The notes under the pieces: generated by a model
Database searches by the model: none
The model's input: the letters and a program-made list of their open reading frames with translations, nothing else
Told to the model about the DNA's origin: nothing
Assembly: GCA_023935145.1 (NCBI GenBank)
Contig: CM043703.1
Location: 20,323,227 to 20,387,226, forward strand
DNA from: Bretschneidera sinensis
Lineage: Eukaryota; Streptophyta; Magnoliopsida; Brassicales; Akaniaceae
Direction of reading: 5' to 3'
DNA: 64,000 nt
Position numbers and translations under genes: made by a program
Part shown: piece after piece, positions 1 through 10,910 of the stretch
Layout of the letters: the number at the start of each line of letters is the position of its first letter
Numbering within the stretch: position 1 is the stretch's first letter

Positions 1-386
1 AGTTGTCTCTAAGCCTTTGTCGGATTGTCCGCTCAAGCTCGGTATCGAGGGAAAAGAATGTTGGATGTCTGGATTGAAGCCCGTGCATGAATCAGTAACA
101 ATTGCTTTAGTGCAGCAGTTCAACACTGCTGCCCGGATAACTCTCTGCCTTAAGTGCGCTCAATCGCAAGTGGTACAGAGAGTTCTGTTGGAATGCTTAA
201 AACAGAAAAAGAAAAAGAAATAGATTAGGTTTTCAATGAAATAAAAATAAAGGTGAAAAACAAAAACTTAAAATTTGAGATTGTTGATAAAAATAAAACA
301 GAATAAATAAATAAAAATTACTAAACTAAACGAAAATAATTCTAGAAAGAAATATAGCGCAATCCCCGGCAACGACATCAAAAACT
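1..386 (-). mobile_element. Internal end of an Athila-type Ty3/gypsy element (partial)
   Basis: This is the part of a minus-strand retrotransposon next to its 5' LTR; the element continues past the left edge. The placement rests on the primer-binding site at about 363-384 and the LTR that begins at 387. The plus strand is open from 17 to 223, but I recognise no protein there, and the known direction of the element is minus. No gag domain could be identified. It could be the untranslated leader of the element. Confidence 0.5.
363..384 (-). other. Primer-binding site of the left Athila-type element
   Basis: The plus strand reads tccccggcaacgacatcaaa. Its complement resembles the TGGCGCCGTTGCCGGGGA priming site common in plant gypsy elements, with changes in the GGCGCC part. 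It lies directly against the LTR, which places the 5' LTR on its right and the element on the minus strand. Confidence 0.6.
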
Positions 387-1689
387 TGTTGGACATTTAT
401 CTACCTAAATTAATAAGCAAATAACTGAACTTGTTTTACTTGCAAGTGTACAAGGTCTACAGTAGCATAGTGTGCAAGTGCGAGATCATTTCCACAAGGA
501 TTGGTGAATTTTGATTTATAATTAATTTCACAAAGTAAAAATAGATAGAAATATTGAGTCTAGAATAAGAATAATGATAGAGGCGTAGGGACTTGGTATC
601 CACCACTAATCAGACTACCCCAATAAAACAATAAGCTAATGCTCTACTCATGCTATGAATACCTGCTGGTTGTCAACCTAAAGGTTGGTCCACTCATTAG
701 GCTATTGATTTTCCTGTGCAACAAGTTAGGTATGGTGTATACTCTAACTCTTTTCTCTCTTAAGGGATTCAGCATGGTGTATACTAAGTTGTTCCTTAAG
801 AGAGCATAAGGTCTGTGGAAATCGACAACCACACGAGACCTAGGGCTTGGTCCGCTCTCGGTTTCCCATGTTGATTAACCCAAGAATCCGGATAAGATAT
901 CTTTTGTTATTGTTGTTACACCCAAGACTCGGTCATCCAAATTAATTCAACTAACTAATCTATACCACATGCATACGTTGATCAGACACACACATATGAG
1001 GAATTTAAATAAACACAGGCATCAATCAAATCAAGAATCACAGCATAGATATTGCAAAGGTGCCAATACTGAATTATTGGTTAAACATAATTAGGGCTTC
1101 AACCAAGCCCTTACTAGAGTGTAGTTACACATGCTAAGTATTCTGAACATTATAACCATAACTAAACTAAAGAGAAAGAAAAAACCCGAAGAATGTTGTG
1201 GAGACGAGTCATCAATTCCTCTCCAAGCTTACAAATTCAAGAAAAATCAAAAGGTAAAATCAAAGTAATCAAAAAGTATGTTTTCTGTGTTTTACAAGTC
1301 TATATATAGGGTTCAAGGGAGCCCCAAAACCCTAATTTCCAATTTGAGAACCAGAGACTTCTTTCCAAAACTGGCTCTGCCGCCTCTCTGTGCGTGCGCT
1401 CTATCGCGAGCTGCTGTGCTCTAGTGCATGGGTGTGCTCGATCACTCTAAGTATGCGCACGAGTGCCTGTGCACTCGATCACAAGAGAGGTGCACTCGAG
1501 CGCACCTTGCTAGTTTGCAGATCTTCACTTTTTATTCTTTAGAGCTCCGAAATGTCTTTTTTTCTTCAAAGACCTATGAAAAACATAGAAAACATGAAAA
1601 TGAAGTAGAATCTACTAAAATAGATTAAAAAAAAGAGCTTAACAAGTGTAAATTAAGGGGTTTAAATATGATTATTTAAGCATTTATCA
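387..1689 (-). repeat. 5' LTR of the left Athila-type element
   Basis: The 1303-bp LTR starts TGTTGG after the primer-binding site and ends TTTATCA, giving TG...CA ends. Its first 150 bp share a run of motifs with the LTRs at 24916 and 29028 (TTACT.GCAAG, then TGTGCAAGTGCGAG, then TCCACA.GG), so the families are related. The right boundary is precise, because homology between the interrupted antisense gene at 1690-2999 and its relative at 39634 runs up to 1690 and stops there. Bases 1690-1694 (actga) would be one copy of the target duplication. The partner LTR is outside the window. Confidence 0.7.
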
Positions 1690-2999
1690 ACTGAGTCATC
1701 CATTTTTATGCCCCAGTTGGGCATAAAGACTCAGAAGGAGCCCCTTGGGATAAGGACGGGGGTCATGTTTGCCCGGGCAGAGGTATGGCAGAGACATCCT
1801 TCGGCTTAGATGAGGCCTTAGAGGGGCTTAATGTCTCCACATCAATAGGAATGGGATAGGGAACCCACAGTCGCTTCCTTGAACCTTAAACCTGTGCAGG
1901 CTGCTTCCCAACTTGAACAACCCTCTTTCTCTCCTAGTCCATCTTCTTTGACTTCTCCCTAGCTCTGGTCTTCGCTTCCATCTCTGCTCAGCAAAAAACA
2001 CAAGTATAAGTAACTGGAAACAAAGAAATTATGAAATTATGAAAGTATAATCTCCTAAGTATATAGCATTCTCTAAAGTCCCCTCAGGACAGCGAAGATG
2101 GAGGTCGAGCTTCGCCAACTCCTCGTTGTCACACAAGACGCCCACGTTAATAGGGGCGACAACCATAGCTTTCAGCATCTCTTACTCGTAGTGCAGGAGG
2201 TACGGTTTCTTGCACTTCCCCACACGGTCCAGACTCCAAGACAATGGAACCCTGAAGCTCTTCTCACTCTAAACGTAAAAGAAAGCTTTCTTTCACTGTT
2301 TTATAGAGGTGGGTTTTTCTTTCAGTAGCACTTTCCTAGCTCTGGAGCTAATCACGACCCACCAGTGTTGGCTGTGCTTGCTAATTTGGAAGTGGGGTTT
2401 AAAAACATTAATATTCATTAGCCCCTTCACCTCCGAGCAAACACAAATGCACATAATTGGGCACCAATTGGAATAGTGCTGTGTCAAAGAACCTCAGCAC
2501 TGAGCAGAGGAAAGGATGGAGTGAGAATCTGAGACTGACCTTCATGTGCTGTTCATAGACACATACCTCGAAGGGAGCTTGGCTCGAGGGGACATCACAA
2601 GCCCTCTCCCCAACACTAGTGTTCCTTAGGGTGTACTCTTCTGGAATACGGTACATGTGCCTGATAACCTCGAGCACCCCCACCTCCAACTTGTTTGGCC
2701 CATAATTCATTGTGAATGACCACTGCACCCTCTCCTCCACCCTCATATCTCCCATCTTTTCGGCCAAAACACTATCTTCTTCATCCTCATCCTCAGAAGA
2801 AGAATCCTCCTCCCTCTCTCCCAGCCCTATAGGGAACCATTGCCAATGGCCCCTCTCGAGTGTCGTTATTCCTTAAGGTTTCATCCCTACTAGAGGCTCA
2901 GTCCAGACCCATAGCCTCGTTCAACTCCCTAGACAATTCATGGTTGTCCTCACTACCACTACCACTAGGACTATCACGATAATTATCAACTGAAGACAT
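1690..2999 (-). pseudogene. Antisense ORF of the Tat element ('putative gypsy type transposon' domain), truncated
   Basis: Read on the minus strand from ATG 2999-2997. The encoded fragments align with those of the gene at 39634-41612. They share an acidic N-terminus, an R-I-P-x-E-Y...GER.CD segment, then V-L-R-F-F...QLVPN, N-I-N-V-F-K, and a basic stretch near 1975. I match this to the family Pfam calls putative gypsy-type transposon (Transposase_28), found as an antisense ORF in Grande-like elements. The role of the protein is unknown. The copy has in-frame stops and frameshifts (for example a TGA early in the gene, near 2900). It is cut at 1690 by the Athila-type LTR, so the C-terminal part is missing here. 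Introns are likely, as in the relative. Confidence 0.7.
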
Positions 3000-3003
3000 T
3001 ATA

Positions 3004-3689
3004 AGAATGGGAAAGTGAAAACTCACCAAAGGTAGATCCCTACGGCAACTCCAACCAGTTCAAACCCAATGGAAAATTCATACTTGCTTACACCTCGATC
3101 TTCCCCACGACAAAAAGTTCTCAAACTTTAGCTGACTCCGAGGGCTCTCAATCTCTGGCTTACTCCGAGGGCTCTCAAAATTTCTCTCTGAATGCAAATG
3201 AAGTGAAGTGAAGAGAATAAATGAGATGAAACTCCTCTCTTATATAGAAGCTCGGACGTGACTAACAAGGGAAATTAACTCCCTCTAGTTGTAAAGACAC
3301 GACGTTTGGCATAACTGAGGTGTCGTTACACTCCCTAAGGTTTTCCCAGTTGCAAGGACACAACATTTGACATAATCGAGGTGTCGTTACACTCTCCAAG
3401 GCTACAAATGGCGTACCATCAAGAGGATGCGCCGCCATTACACTCCCCAAAACAATAGGGCACGCTCTAACAATTAATGACCCAACATTTAATATTCTAG
3501 AACGGCCCAACATTTAATGTTCTAGAATGGCCTAACGCTCCAGCATTGAATGTATCCACAAAGAATTCTGAAACAACCTAAAGTCTTCTATGGACCCAAA
3601 GTAAAAAAGTCTTCTATGGGCCCAAAGCAAAAAAGTATTCTATAAGCCAAGAAACCGTGCATGCCCACTCCTCGTTGAAGATCTCCAAG
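3004..3689. other. Spacer between antisense ORF and tandem array
   Basis: Non-coding leader and upstream region of the antisense gene. A segment of roughly 60 bp is duplicated imperfectly at about 3290-3400 (gaggtgtcgttacactc occurs in both copies). The motif cccaacatttaatgttctagaa also recurs in degraded form at 3480-3540. I see no gene on either strand. Confidence 0.5.
3236..3247 (-). promoter_or_regulatory. TATA box of the antisense ORF (left Tat element)
   Basis: The minus strand reads TCTATATAAGAG about 240 bp before the start codon at 2999. The same CTATATAAGAG occurs 137 bp before the equivalent gene of the other Tat element (39497-39507). Conservation in two otherwise diverged elements supports a real promoter; the site itself is inferred. 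Confidence 0.5.
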
Positions 3690-4121
3690 GCCGAGCATTT
3701 TGATTGAGGCTCAAATTCTTGGTCTTATGTCTCCAGGGCTGAGCATTTTGACTATTGTTCATATGCTCGATCCCATATCTCTAAGGACGAGCATTTTGAC
3801 TCCTGCTCAAATGCTCGATCATATGTCTCCAAGGCCGAGCATTTTGACTGCTACTCAAATACTCGGTCTCATATCTCCAAAGCCGAGCATTTTGATTGCT
3901 GCTCAAATGCTAGGTCCTATGTCTCCTAGGCCGAGCATTTTGACTGATGCTTAAATGATCGGTCCTACGTCTCCAAGGCCGAGCATTTTGACTACTACTC
4001 ATATGTTTGATCCCATATCTCCAAGACCGAGCACTTTGACTAAGGCTCATATGCTTGATCCTATGTCCCCAAGGCCGAGCATTTTGATTGTTGCTCATAT
4101 ACTCAGCTCGAGGCCTCACAG
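3690..4121 (+). repeat. 48-bp tandem repeat array, 9 units, hairpin-forming monomer
   Basis: Nine back-to-back units of 48 bp begin gccgagcattttga. In the best-preserved units CCGAGCATTT pairs with AAATGCTCGG about 20 bp later, so each unit can form a stem-loop. Because 48 is divisible by three, several frames stay open through the array, giving repetitive ORFs that I do not regard as genes. Tandem arrays between pol and the 3' LTR are known in Tat-lineage elements as a source of satellites. The unit length and stem core match the array at 38019-39169. Confidence 0.9.
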
Positions 4122-4188
4122 ACTGAAACGCACAACCAACGACACAAATTTTCATTATACATCCTCAAGCACATAAATGTACTTATAG

Positions 4189-4202
4189 AAGTGGGGGGCC
4201 TC
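4189..4202 (+). other. Polypurine tract of the left Tat element
   Basis: The sequence aagtggggggcc stands directly before the LTR start TGATGT. The other Tat element has the same tract (complement ggccccccacttt at 37897-37909), which supports both calls and fixes the plus-strand direction here. Confidence 0.75.
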
Positions 4203-4238
4203 TGATGTAGTAAATAATTCACTCTCCAGTAGGCTGGT

Positions 4239-4306
4239 GACACGTGGATAACTCTCCCTCCAATGACCAGATGACACGTGGCTGCGTCAATAACAGACAC
4301 GTGGCT
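4239..4306 (+). promoter_or_regulatory. Cluster of three G-box/ABRE-like sites in the LTR
   Basis: CACGTG occurs at 4241-4246, 4275-4280 and 4298-4303, each inside GACACGTGG. Two have the ACGTGGC form of an abscisic-acid response element. Known binders of such boxes are bZIP factors (ABF/AREB, GBF) and some bHLH factors. Their action on the LTR or on the aquaporin gene is inference. Confidence 0.55.
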
Positions 4307-4476
4307 AAACAGGTGACAAAGCTGTAATTATTAACAGACTTCTCATACACAAAAATAGAAGTAAGATTTCAGGGTCTGCACCGTCCATGAACACGCAACA
4401 AGACTCATCACAAGAAAAACGAGATCTCAAGGATCACGTCATTCGGAGCACATGATGAACTTGCTCCTTGAACCAC

Positions 4477-4484
4477 TATAAAAA
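4477..4484 (+). promoter_or_regulatory. TATA-like box in the Tat 3' LTR
   Basis: The sequence tataaaaa follows a CCAC and lies about 275 bp into the LTR, a usual place for the U3/R border. Transcription from it would point toward the aquaporin gene. Confidence 0.4.
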
Positions 4485-4722
4485 AACCAAAGTATACAGA
4501 TCTCAACTCAATTGAAGTTCATTACCAAAAAAATACCAATACCATAATCTTTTCAATTTTCTCAAAACCTTCGCACTAACAAAAATATCGAAAAATCCCC
4601 AAAGACACCACCCTCTTTCTCTCTAGTGACAATTTAGTTTATCCTTCTTTTTCTTTTTCTTTTTCTTTTGCACGGACAGTAAAATTTCAAACTTCCAACT
4701 CGACACTAATTTTTCGACATCA

Positions 4723-5305
4723 ACTGTCGCCTTGTTCAGGAAACAGCGTGGATCCTTATTGCTTTTGGACCTTATGGTATAACGAATGGACCCCATATTT
4801 GGGTTCCAATCAATCCCTAGACTCCACTAGAAAATTTGTCATCACCGATGATGTACAGCGAAGCATAGTAACACTATAGCAGATTATAAGTATGATCATC
4901 ATTGATCATTCACTTCATCACTTGCTCCTGGTGAAATGGACGGCGGCCACCAGCAAACATCAGCATCATCTCTCGTACATATGTGGCCAGACGTTTGCCA
5001 ACTAGGACAGCAATTGTTCTTTCAAAAGAACCACACTAAGGGTATTTAAGTCAATTCACGGTAGCAGCCAAAGAAACACCCGGAAAATGATTGGTCGGTC
5101 ACAGGATATGTAATTATATTCAATTAAATACGCACAGTAGGCCCCCACCATATTTCTCCCTTTGCTCCATCAATTTAGTCTATAAAAACCCACATCATCA
5201 CTCCCACTCTCATCGGTAAAATCAAACGGCCAGAAAACCCACAAACCCACAAATCCATTCTCTCTGTTTTTTGAGGTAAGAGAAACGAAAAAAGGAAGAA
5301 AAGAA
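4723..5305 (+). promoter_or_regulatory. Aquaporin promoter region and 5' leader
   Basis: Unique DNA between the LTR and the aquaporin start codon. A TATA box (tataaaaac, 5181-5189) lies about 125 bp before the ATG, and a purine-rich leader precedes the start. No other gene is visible. Confidence 0.6.
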
Positions 5306-6571
5306 ATGGAGGGTAAAGAAGAGGATGTTAGATTGGGCGCCAACAAGTTCAACGAGAGGCAGCCGATTGGAACGGCGGCTCAAAGCCAAGATGAAGGCAA
5401 AGACTACAAGGAGCCACCACCGGCGCCACTGTTCGAGCCGGGCGAGTTAACCTCGTGGTCCTTTTACAGAGCTGGGATCGCAGAGTTCGTCGCTACTTTC
5501 CTTTTCTTGTACATCACCGTTTTAACGGTGATGGGCGTTGTCAAGCAAGGCAATAATAAGTGTGCAACGGTCGGGATTCAAGGAATTGCCTGGGCCTTTG
5601 GTGGCATGATCTTCGCTCTCGTCTACTGTACTGCTGGAATATCAGGTCCATTAATCTATATTAAATAAATTATAACTATAAAAATTCACATTGTTAATTG
5701 TAGTAGTAAAGTAATAATTAATTTGGGAAATAAATTAATGTATGGTGCGTGGCATGGGTGGTGCAGGGGGACACATAAACCCGGCGGTGACGTTTGGGTT
5801 GTTTCTGGCGAGGAAGCTGTCGTTGACAAGGGCAGTGTTCTATATGGTGATGCAGTGCCTGGGAGCGATATGCGGTGCTGGTGTGGTGAAAGGGTTTCAA
5901 GGGGACCGGGAGTACGAGATCTTGGGTGGTGGTGCGAACGTAGTGAACCAGGGCTACACCAAAGGGGATGGACTTGGTGCTGAGATTGTTGGTACCTTTG
6001 TTCTTGTCTACACTGTCTTCTCTGCCACTGATGCCAAACGTAGTGCTAGAGACTCACATGTCCCTGTACGTTCTCTGTTCCTAGTTCCCTACTCCCTTCC
6101 TAACTCTTAAACCCAATTAATTTTCTGGACTGACTACTGGCATAAACAATAATTAACCCAGTATACATTAATAGTGATTTTATGTTTACTTTTTTTATGG
6201 TCAGATTTTGGCACCTTTGCCAATTGGGTTTGCGGTATTCTTGGTGCACTTGGCCACAATCCCAATCACTGGAACTGGTATCAACCCAGCTAGGAGTCTT
6301 GGTGCTGCCATTATCTACAACAAGGACCAAGCTTGGCATGACCATGTAATCCTGCAATATTAATTCTTTTTATTTGATTTATCACTTTAATCTAATTATT
6401 TCATTTAATTTCATGCATGATCAATGATATATCAGTGCTCTGTTTTTATACTAACTCTTTATTTTGGTCGTGGTGCAGTGGGTTTTCTGGGTGGGGCCAT
6501 TCATTGGAGCTGCACTTGCTGCTCTGTACCACCAAGTTGTGATCAGAGCCATTCCATTCAAATCCAAGTGA
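5306..6571 (+). CDS. PIP1: Plasma-membrane intrinsic protein, PIP1-type aquaporin
   Basis: Four exons, 5306-5645, 5767-6065, 6205-6345 and 6479-6571, encode 290 residues. All junctions are GT-AG and keep the frame. The protein is a six-helix channel of the plasma membrane that passes water and, in this family, sometimes CO2 or small solutes. Both pore motifs are present: NPA at residues 118-120 ([11 protein letters not shown]) and 240-242 (GTGINPARS). Selectivity-filter residues His228, Thr237 and Arg243 fit a PIP. The loop-D signature [13 protein letters not shown] is intact. The long N-terminus (starting [15 protein letters not shown]) and the short C-terminus ending RAIPFKSK indicate the PIP1 rather than the PIP2 group. 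PIP1 proteins usually need PIP2 partners to reach the membrane. The exon pattern is normal for PIP genes. The exact paralogue cannot be set. Confidence 0.96.
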
Positions 6572-7159
6572 TGATTGATGTCTCCCAGTTTGTTCCATTT
6601 TGTTTGTTTGCGTTTAAGTGTATTTGTATGTAAGAAATGTGATATGGGCATGTGTTTCCAAGGAAAATCTTTATTTTCTTCTTTTTTGTTCAAGGGGTGG
6701 TTGCTGATAGTGATGGGCCAATGTAAAAGTTCTGTGCGCATTGTATTTGTATGGCTCTAATTTGTGCAATGTCATTTTCGTAATAATACAGACTAAACCT
6801 ACTCTATATATAGTCTCTACACGCATGGGTTTAGAAATTAATGGGCTTGTTATTTGACTTGCATCAATTCGACTTTTTCCACATAGTGGGATTCTGTTTG
6901 GCTGTTTGCTTTGAGGAGTGACAGTACGAATAGCTCTTTTGTCTACCGTCACATGTTAACTAAACTATAAAAATACAAATCATACGCATGATAGCATGTC
7001 TTTTATCATCATTTTTTCTCATAAAAATAAAATAAAATAATTTTTTTAAAATAATTGAAATCAAATAAAATTATTATTTTAAATTTAATAATTTTATATC
7101 TTTAATTATATTGCATCTTTCGATCTCTCACAAAATATTTTTTTAATTTTTTTTCCTCA
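6572..7159. other. Aquaporin 3' UTR and flank
   Basis: T-rich 3' UTR. Possible polyadenylation signals include the aataat run at 6781-6787. AT-rich DNA follows, and no further gene is seen. Confidence 0.5.
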
Positions 7160-7738
7160 CAAAACGTTTGGTACGTAAAATCGAATTATGTAAAATATAA
7201 TTACGATTTCATTATCATATTTTGTCGTACATACAGAATAATTGATATCATTTTAATTCTAATGTTTGGTGGGATGAAATGTGATATTGAAATTGTGATG
7301 GAATGTGTTGTAATGATAAAAATATAAATATCTTTAAAAATGACAAAAAAAAGATAAAATTTTGTTTTATGTATATACATATATTTATCATATATAAATT
7401 ATTAATTTATATACATGTATATATATATATATATATATGATAATAAAACATTTCATATATAATGTTATAATACTTTATTTATATAGATTCATGAATTGTG
7501 GGGGGGTTTTTTTTTTTTTTGTCCAAAGAGCAACAAAACCAATTATTGGTTTGTAGAATTAAAAATGACACCTCCCTGAAAATGACACCTCTCTTAATGT
7601 CATTTTTAATTCCGACTTTTGAAGCAATTGAGTTCGCTATAGAATTGTAATTCCATGCTTAAATTACAACCAAACAAAAGATTGATGGGACACAGGAAAT
7701 TACAATTTTGCTCCCCTCAATTTTATGTACCAAATGGG
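7160..7738. mobile_element. Possible degraded TIR element (MITE-like)
   Basis: The left end, gtttggtacgtaaaat (7166-7181), is matched in inverse by attttatgtaccaaat near 7720-7735, and similarity continues weakly for about 40 bp inward. The 580 bp between is very AT-rich, with an (AT)n run at about 7420-7439. No transposase is seen. Target duplications are not clear, so this is tentative. Confidence 0.35.
7557..7611. repeat. Perfect 14-bp inverted repeat
   Basis: aattaaaaatgaca (7557-7570) and tgtcatttttaatt (7598-7611) are exact inverse complements with a 27-bp loop. A third copy of aaatgacacct lies in the loop. It may be a tiny element or part of the element around it. Confidence 0.6.
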
Positions 7739-8994
7739 CCATTATAGTATGACCGCCCAATCTTGCATAATAAAGTACAATTATATAATCATTGAATTAG
7801 ATATTTACGAGTTTAATAGACCACAATTATTATTATAATAATTCACGTGAGTTCAAACATATCAAAAAAAAAATTTAATATATAAATTAAAAAAATAATC
7901 TATATTTAAAATAGTGAAAATTGAGCACAAGACTTTTTAATTTCATGACATTAACTTTAACAATTAAACCAATATTAATATATTTGCGAAAAAGTTACTC
8001 CGGTCTCAATCCGCACTATATTTTTATTATGAAAAATTTACTTGCCACACTTCAGTCAAAAATTAGTATTGTGCTCACATTTAATTAGACAAAATTGCCC
8101 TCATCACTTACCCTGTCATCTTTTTTATTTTGGATATTTTGATAACTATCTAAATATAAATTCTAAACAATCAGTTTTGATTTCCAGTTCCTTTCTCCCT
8201 CGATTTTCTTTTTTCTTTTCTTTCATCTCAAGCATTCATTTGTTTATCACCAATTGTTTGGAAGAAGATAAAATAAAAAAGAAAACAAAAGAAACTCCCA
8301 GAGAGCCAAACCCAAACAAACCAAAAAAAAAAATTACCCAATAATTCCATATATCCTAAATTCATTTTCTCTTATTCAGAGAATTGATGCTCTTTTGATC
8401 TTCATGAACGAAGAACAACCACAACAATACCATCAACAGCAACAACGGTGCTATAAGATCAGTAATTTTATAGAGATTTTGATTGTTTGGTTGCTTCATC
8501 CAATCTTGTGTATGTGTGCTTCAATTAGGATTAGGATTTTCTTCAAATGGAGCCCCACATTCTCTCAATCCATCGAACAGTAAAAAAGTTAAGGCATATA
8601 GGTTTTGAAGTTGCCGAGAAAGAGTGCAGAGAGATGTGGGTCTTTGAAAAAATCATGCACTTCAATCTATAGCAGAGCTTTAATGGCGGAAAATTGGACG
8701 GTAGAAAAACAAAATATCACGAATTTTTTTATTTAATAATTAAAATGGATGTCGAATTTATGTTGAGATTTAAAGCTACGTTGATAAATTTAAAATTAAA
8801 TATTTTTTCATTTGATGATGTGATATTCAATCTCATCATAGATTTGATTTTATTTTAATTTTTAAATAGATATAATCGTGATAAAAAAATCTTTACTTTA
8901 GAGAAAAATAAATAGTTTTGTCATTATGTGTACTGATAAATTACAAACAGATCCTTATCCAGATGATATAAGAAGGGTAATTATTGTCCAACTA
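7739..8994. other. AT-rich intergenic DNA
   Basis: No gene was recognised. Short ORFs near 8042-8344 and 8395-8583 are low-complexity and show no domain. Much of this stretch may lie within the inverted-repeat element at 8058-9018. Confidence 0.4.
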
Positions 8995-9018
8995 AATATG
9001 AGCACGATACTAATTTTT
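8058..9018. mobile_element. Possible inverted-repeat element with about 48-bp imperfect ends
   Basis: The left arm (8058-8107) contains aaaattagtattgtgctcac. The complement of 8971-9018 reads almost the same, and the match extends through attagacaaaattgccctc with several mismatches. No coding capacity is evident. The right arm overlaps the start of the 958-bp duplication. The element class is not determined. Confidence 0.4.
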
Positions 9019-10910
9019 ATCTAAAATTTGAAAGTTAGTATTCTTCTTTTATTATTACTAGTCATAATGTCCGTGTAATGCACGAGCTTCTAGTTTTTTG
9101 AATTTATTTAAATATTATAATATATATGTAGGGTTATATCGTATTATATTTGATTTTGTTTAGAAAAAAACAATTATAAGATTAGTAATTATAGCATGTT
9201 ATATGACATTTTGGATATGATTGCACAATTAATTTATTAGCTTTATGATAAGCTTATTATTCTTGTTAAAAGCATTAAGTTGAATATCCAAATCAACAAT
9301 AGTCAAACCACCATCATCTTGTCTTAATATCATTTAAATATATATTTAAATTTTTCTTGTGCATTGGTTTATCCATGTATAAGCTCTTGTATAAAACAAA
9401 TCTATTAAATAAGTAATCATTTAAATATTGATAAAGAATTGATCAATGATCGATTTTGCTTACTATCATCACAATTGTAAAGATATAATATTGTAGATTA
9501 GATTATTTTTACCCAAGATATTTTTGTAAAAGAGTACAAAATAATAATATTCTATAATTTTTTATATATCCCCGATCAAAAGAAATATAAAGACAAAAGT
9601 ACGGTGAAAGTTTTATGATGATTTGTTTTTGACAAATTTAATTTTTTAATATATAGTAATTTAAGTTAATTTACTACATATGTATATATTTTTAATTTGG
9701 ATGTTTGTTTTTATTTACACATGGTGTGATTTTATTAAATATTTCGCTTTTCAAATGCTTCGGTAGGTATTTGTATAATTATAGTTATAAATCAACACTC
9801 TTGTGTAGTTAATTAGATACTAAGGATTGTTACAATTAAATATTTATTTTTTAAAAAATCGATTTGTTTATTTTAAAAAATATTATATGATTTAAATCTA
9901 AAGCATTAGAATTTGCATTTATAATATTGTACGTGAGATTTTTTATCAAGTGAATATGAGCACGATACTAATTTTTATCTAAAATTTGAAAGTTAGTATT
10001 CTTCTTTTATTATTACTAGTCATAATGTCCGTGTAATGCACGAGCTTCTAGTTTTTTGAATTTATTTAAATATTATAATATATATGTAGGGTTATATCGT
10101 ATTATATTTGATTTTGTTTAGAAAAAAACAATTATAAGATTAGTAATTATAGCATGTTATATGACATTTTGGATATGATTGCACAATTAATTTATTAGCT
10201 TTATGATAAGCTTATTATTCTTGTTAAAAGCATTAAGTTGAATATCCAAATCAACAATAGTCAAACCACCATCATCTTGTCTTAATATCATTTAAATATA
10301 TATTTAAATTTTTCTTGTGCATTGGTTTATCCATGTATAAGCTCTTGTATAAAACAAATCTATTAAATAAGTAATCATTTAAATATTGATAAAGAATTGA
10401 TCAATGATCGATTTTGCTTACTATCATCACAATTGTAAAGATATAATATTGTAGATTAGATTATTTTTACCCAAGATATTTTTGTAAAAGAGTACAAAAT
10501 AATAATATTCTATAATTTTTTATATATCCCCGATCAAAAGAAATATAAAGACAAAAGTACGGTGAAAGTTTTATGATGATTTGTTTTTGACAAATTTAAT
10601 TTTTTAATATATAGTAATTTAAGTTAATTTACTACATATGTATATATTTTTAATTTGGATGTTTGTTTTTATTTACACATGGTGTGATTTTATTAAATAT
10701 TTCGCTTTTCAAATGCTTCGGTAGGTATTTGTATAATTATAGTTATAAATCAACACTCTTGTGTAGTTAATTAGATACTAAGGATTGTTACAATTAAATA
10801 TTTATTTTTTAAAAAATCGATTTGTTTATTTTAAAAAATATTATATGATTTAAATCTAAAGCATTAGAATTTGCATTTATAATATTGTACGTGAGATTTT
10901 TTATCAAGTG
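8995..10910. repeat. 958-bp tandem duplication
   Basis: Unit one is 8995-9952 and unit two is 9953-10910. I found no difference between them by eye over the full length. The units abut directly, have no TG...CA ends and contain no gene. Either the duplication is very recent or the assembly has repeated a segment. Confidence 0.93.
9066..9093 (+). other. Helitron-like 3' terminus (weak)
   Basis: The segment ccgtgtaatgcacgagcttctag has a short CGTG/CACG stem followed five bases later by CTAG and then T. This resembles the hairpin-CTRR end of plant Helitrons. The second duplication unit repeats it at 10024-10051. No matching 5' TC end was found. Confidence 0.3.

Larger units (their letters stand above)
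1690..4722 (+). mobile_element. 3' portion of a Tat-lineage Ty3/gypsy element
   Basis: From left to right this holds an antisense gene (minus), a spacer, a 48-bp tandem array, a polypurine tract and a 3' LTR. That order is known for Tat-lineage elements such as Grande and Retand. It is the same as in the larger element at 37582-41612, read in the opposite direction. The Athila-type element inserted inside the antisense gene, so the gag-pol part should lie left of the window. The element is on the plus strand because its polypurine tract precedes the LTR on that strand. Confidence 0.75.
4203..4722 (+). repeat. 3' LTR of the left Tat element
   Basis: A 520-bp LTR with inverted ends TGATGT...ACATCA. 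It contains three CACGTG boxes in its first 100 bp, a TATA-like stretch at 4477-4484 and a pyrimidine-rich ttctttttcttttt tract near its end. It is followed by unique DNA that leads into the aquaporin promoter. Transcription from this LTR would run rightward, into the aquaporin gene. Confidence 0.8.

Noticed and set aside
17..223. Small plus-strand gene at the left edge
   Set aside because: It lies inside a minus-strand retrotransposon, next to its primer site, with no recognisable domain and a low-complexity lysine end.
8042..8583. Two short ORFs as genes
   Set aside because: They are low-complexity, with no splice or domain support, and lie within a probable non-coding inverted-repeat element.
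8995..10910. The duplicated 958-bp units as a pair of LTRs
   Set aside because: There is no sequence between the units, no TG...CA ends, no primer site and no polypurine tract.
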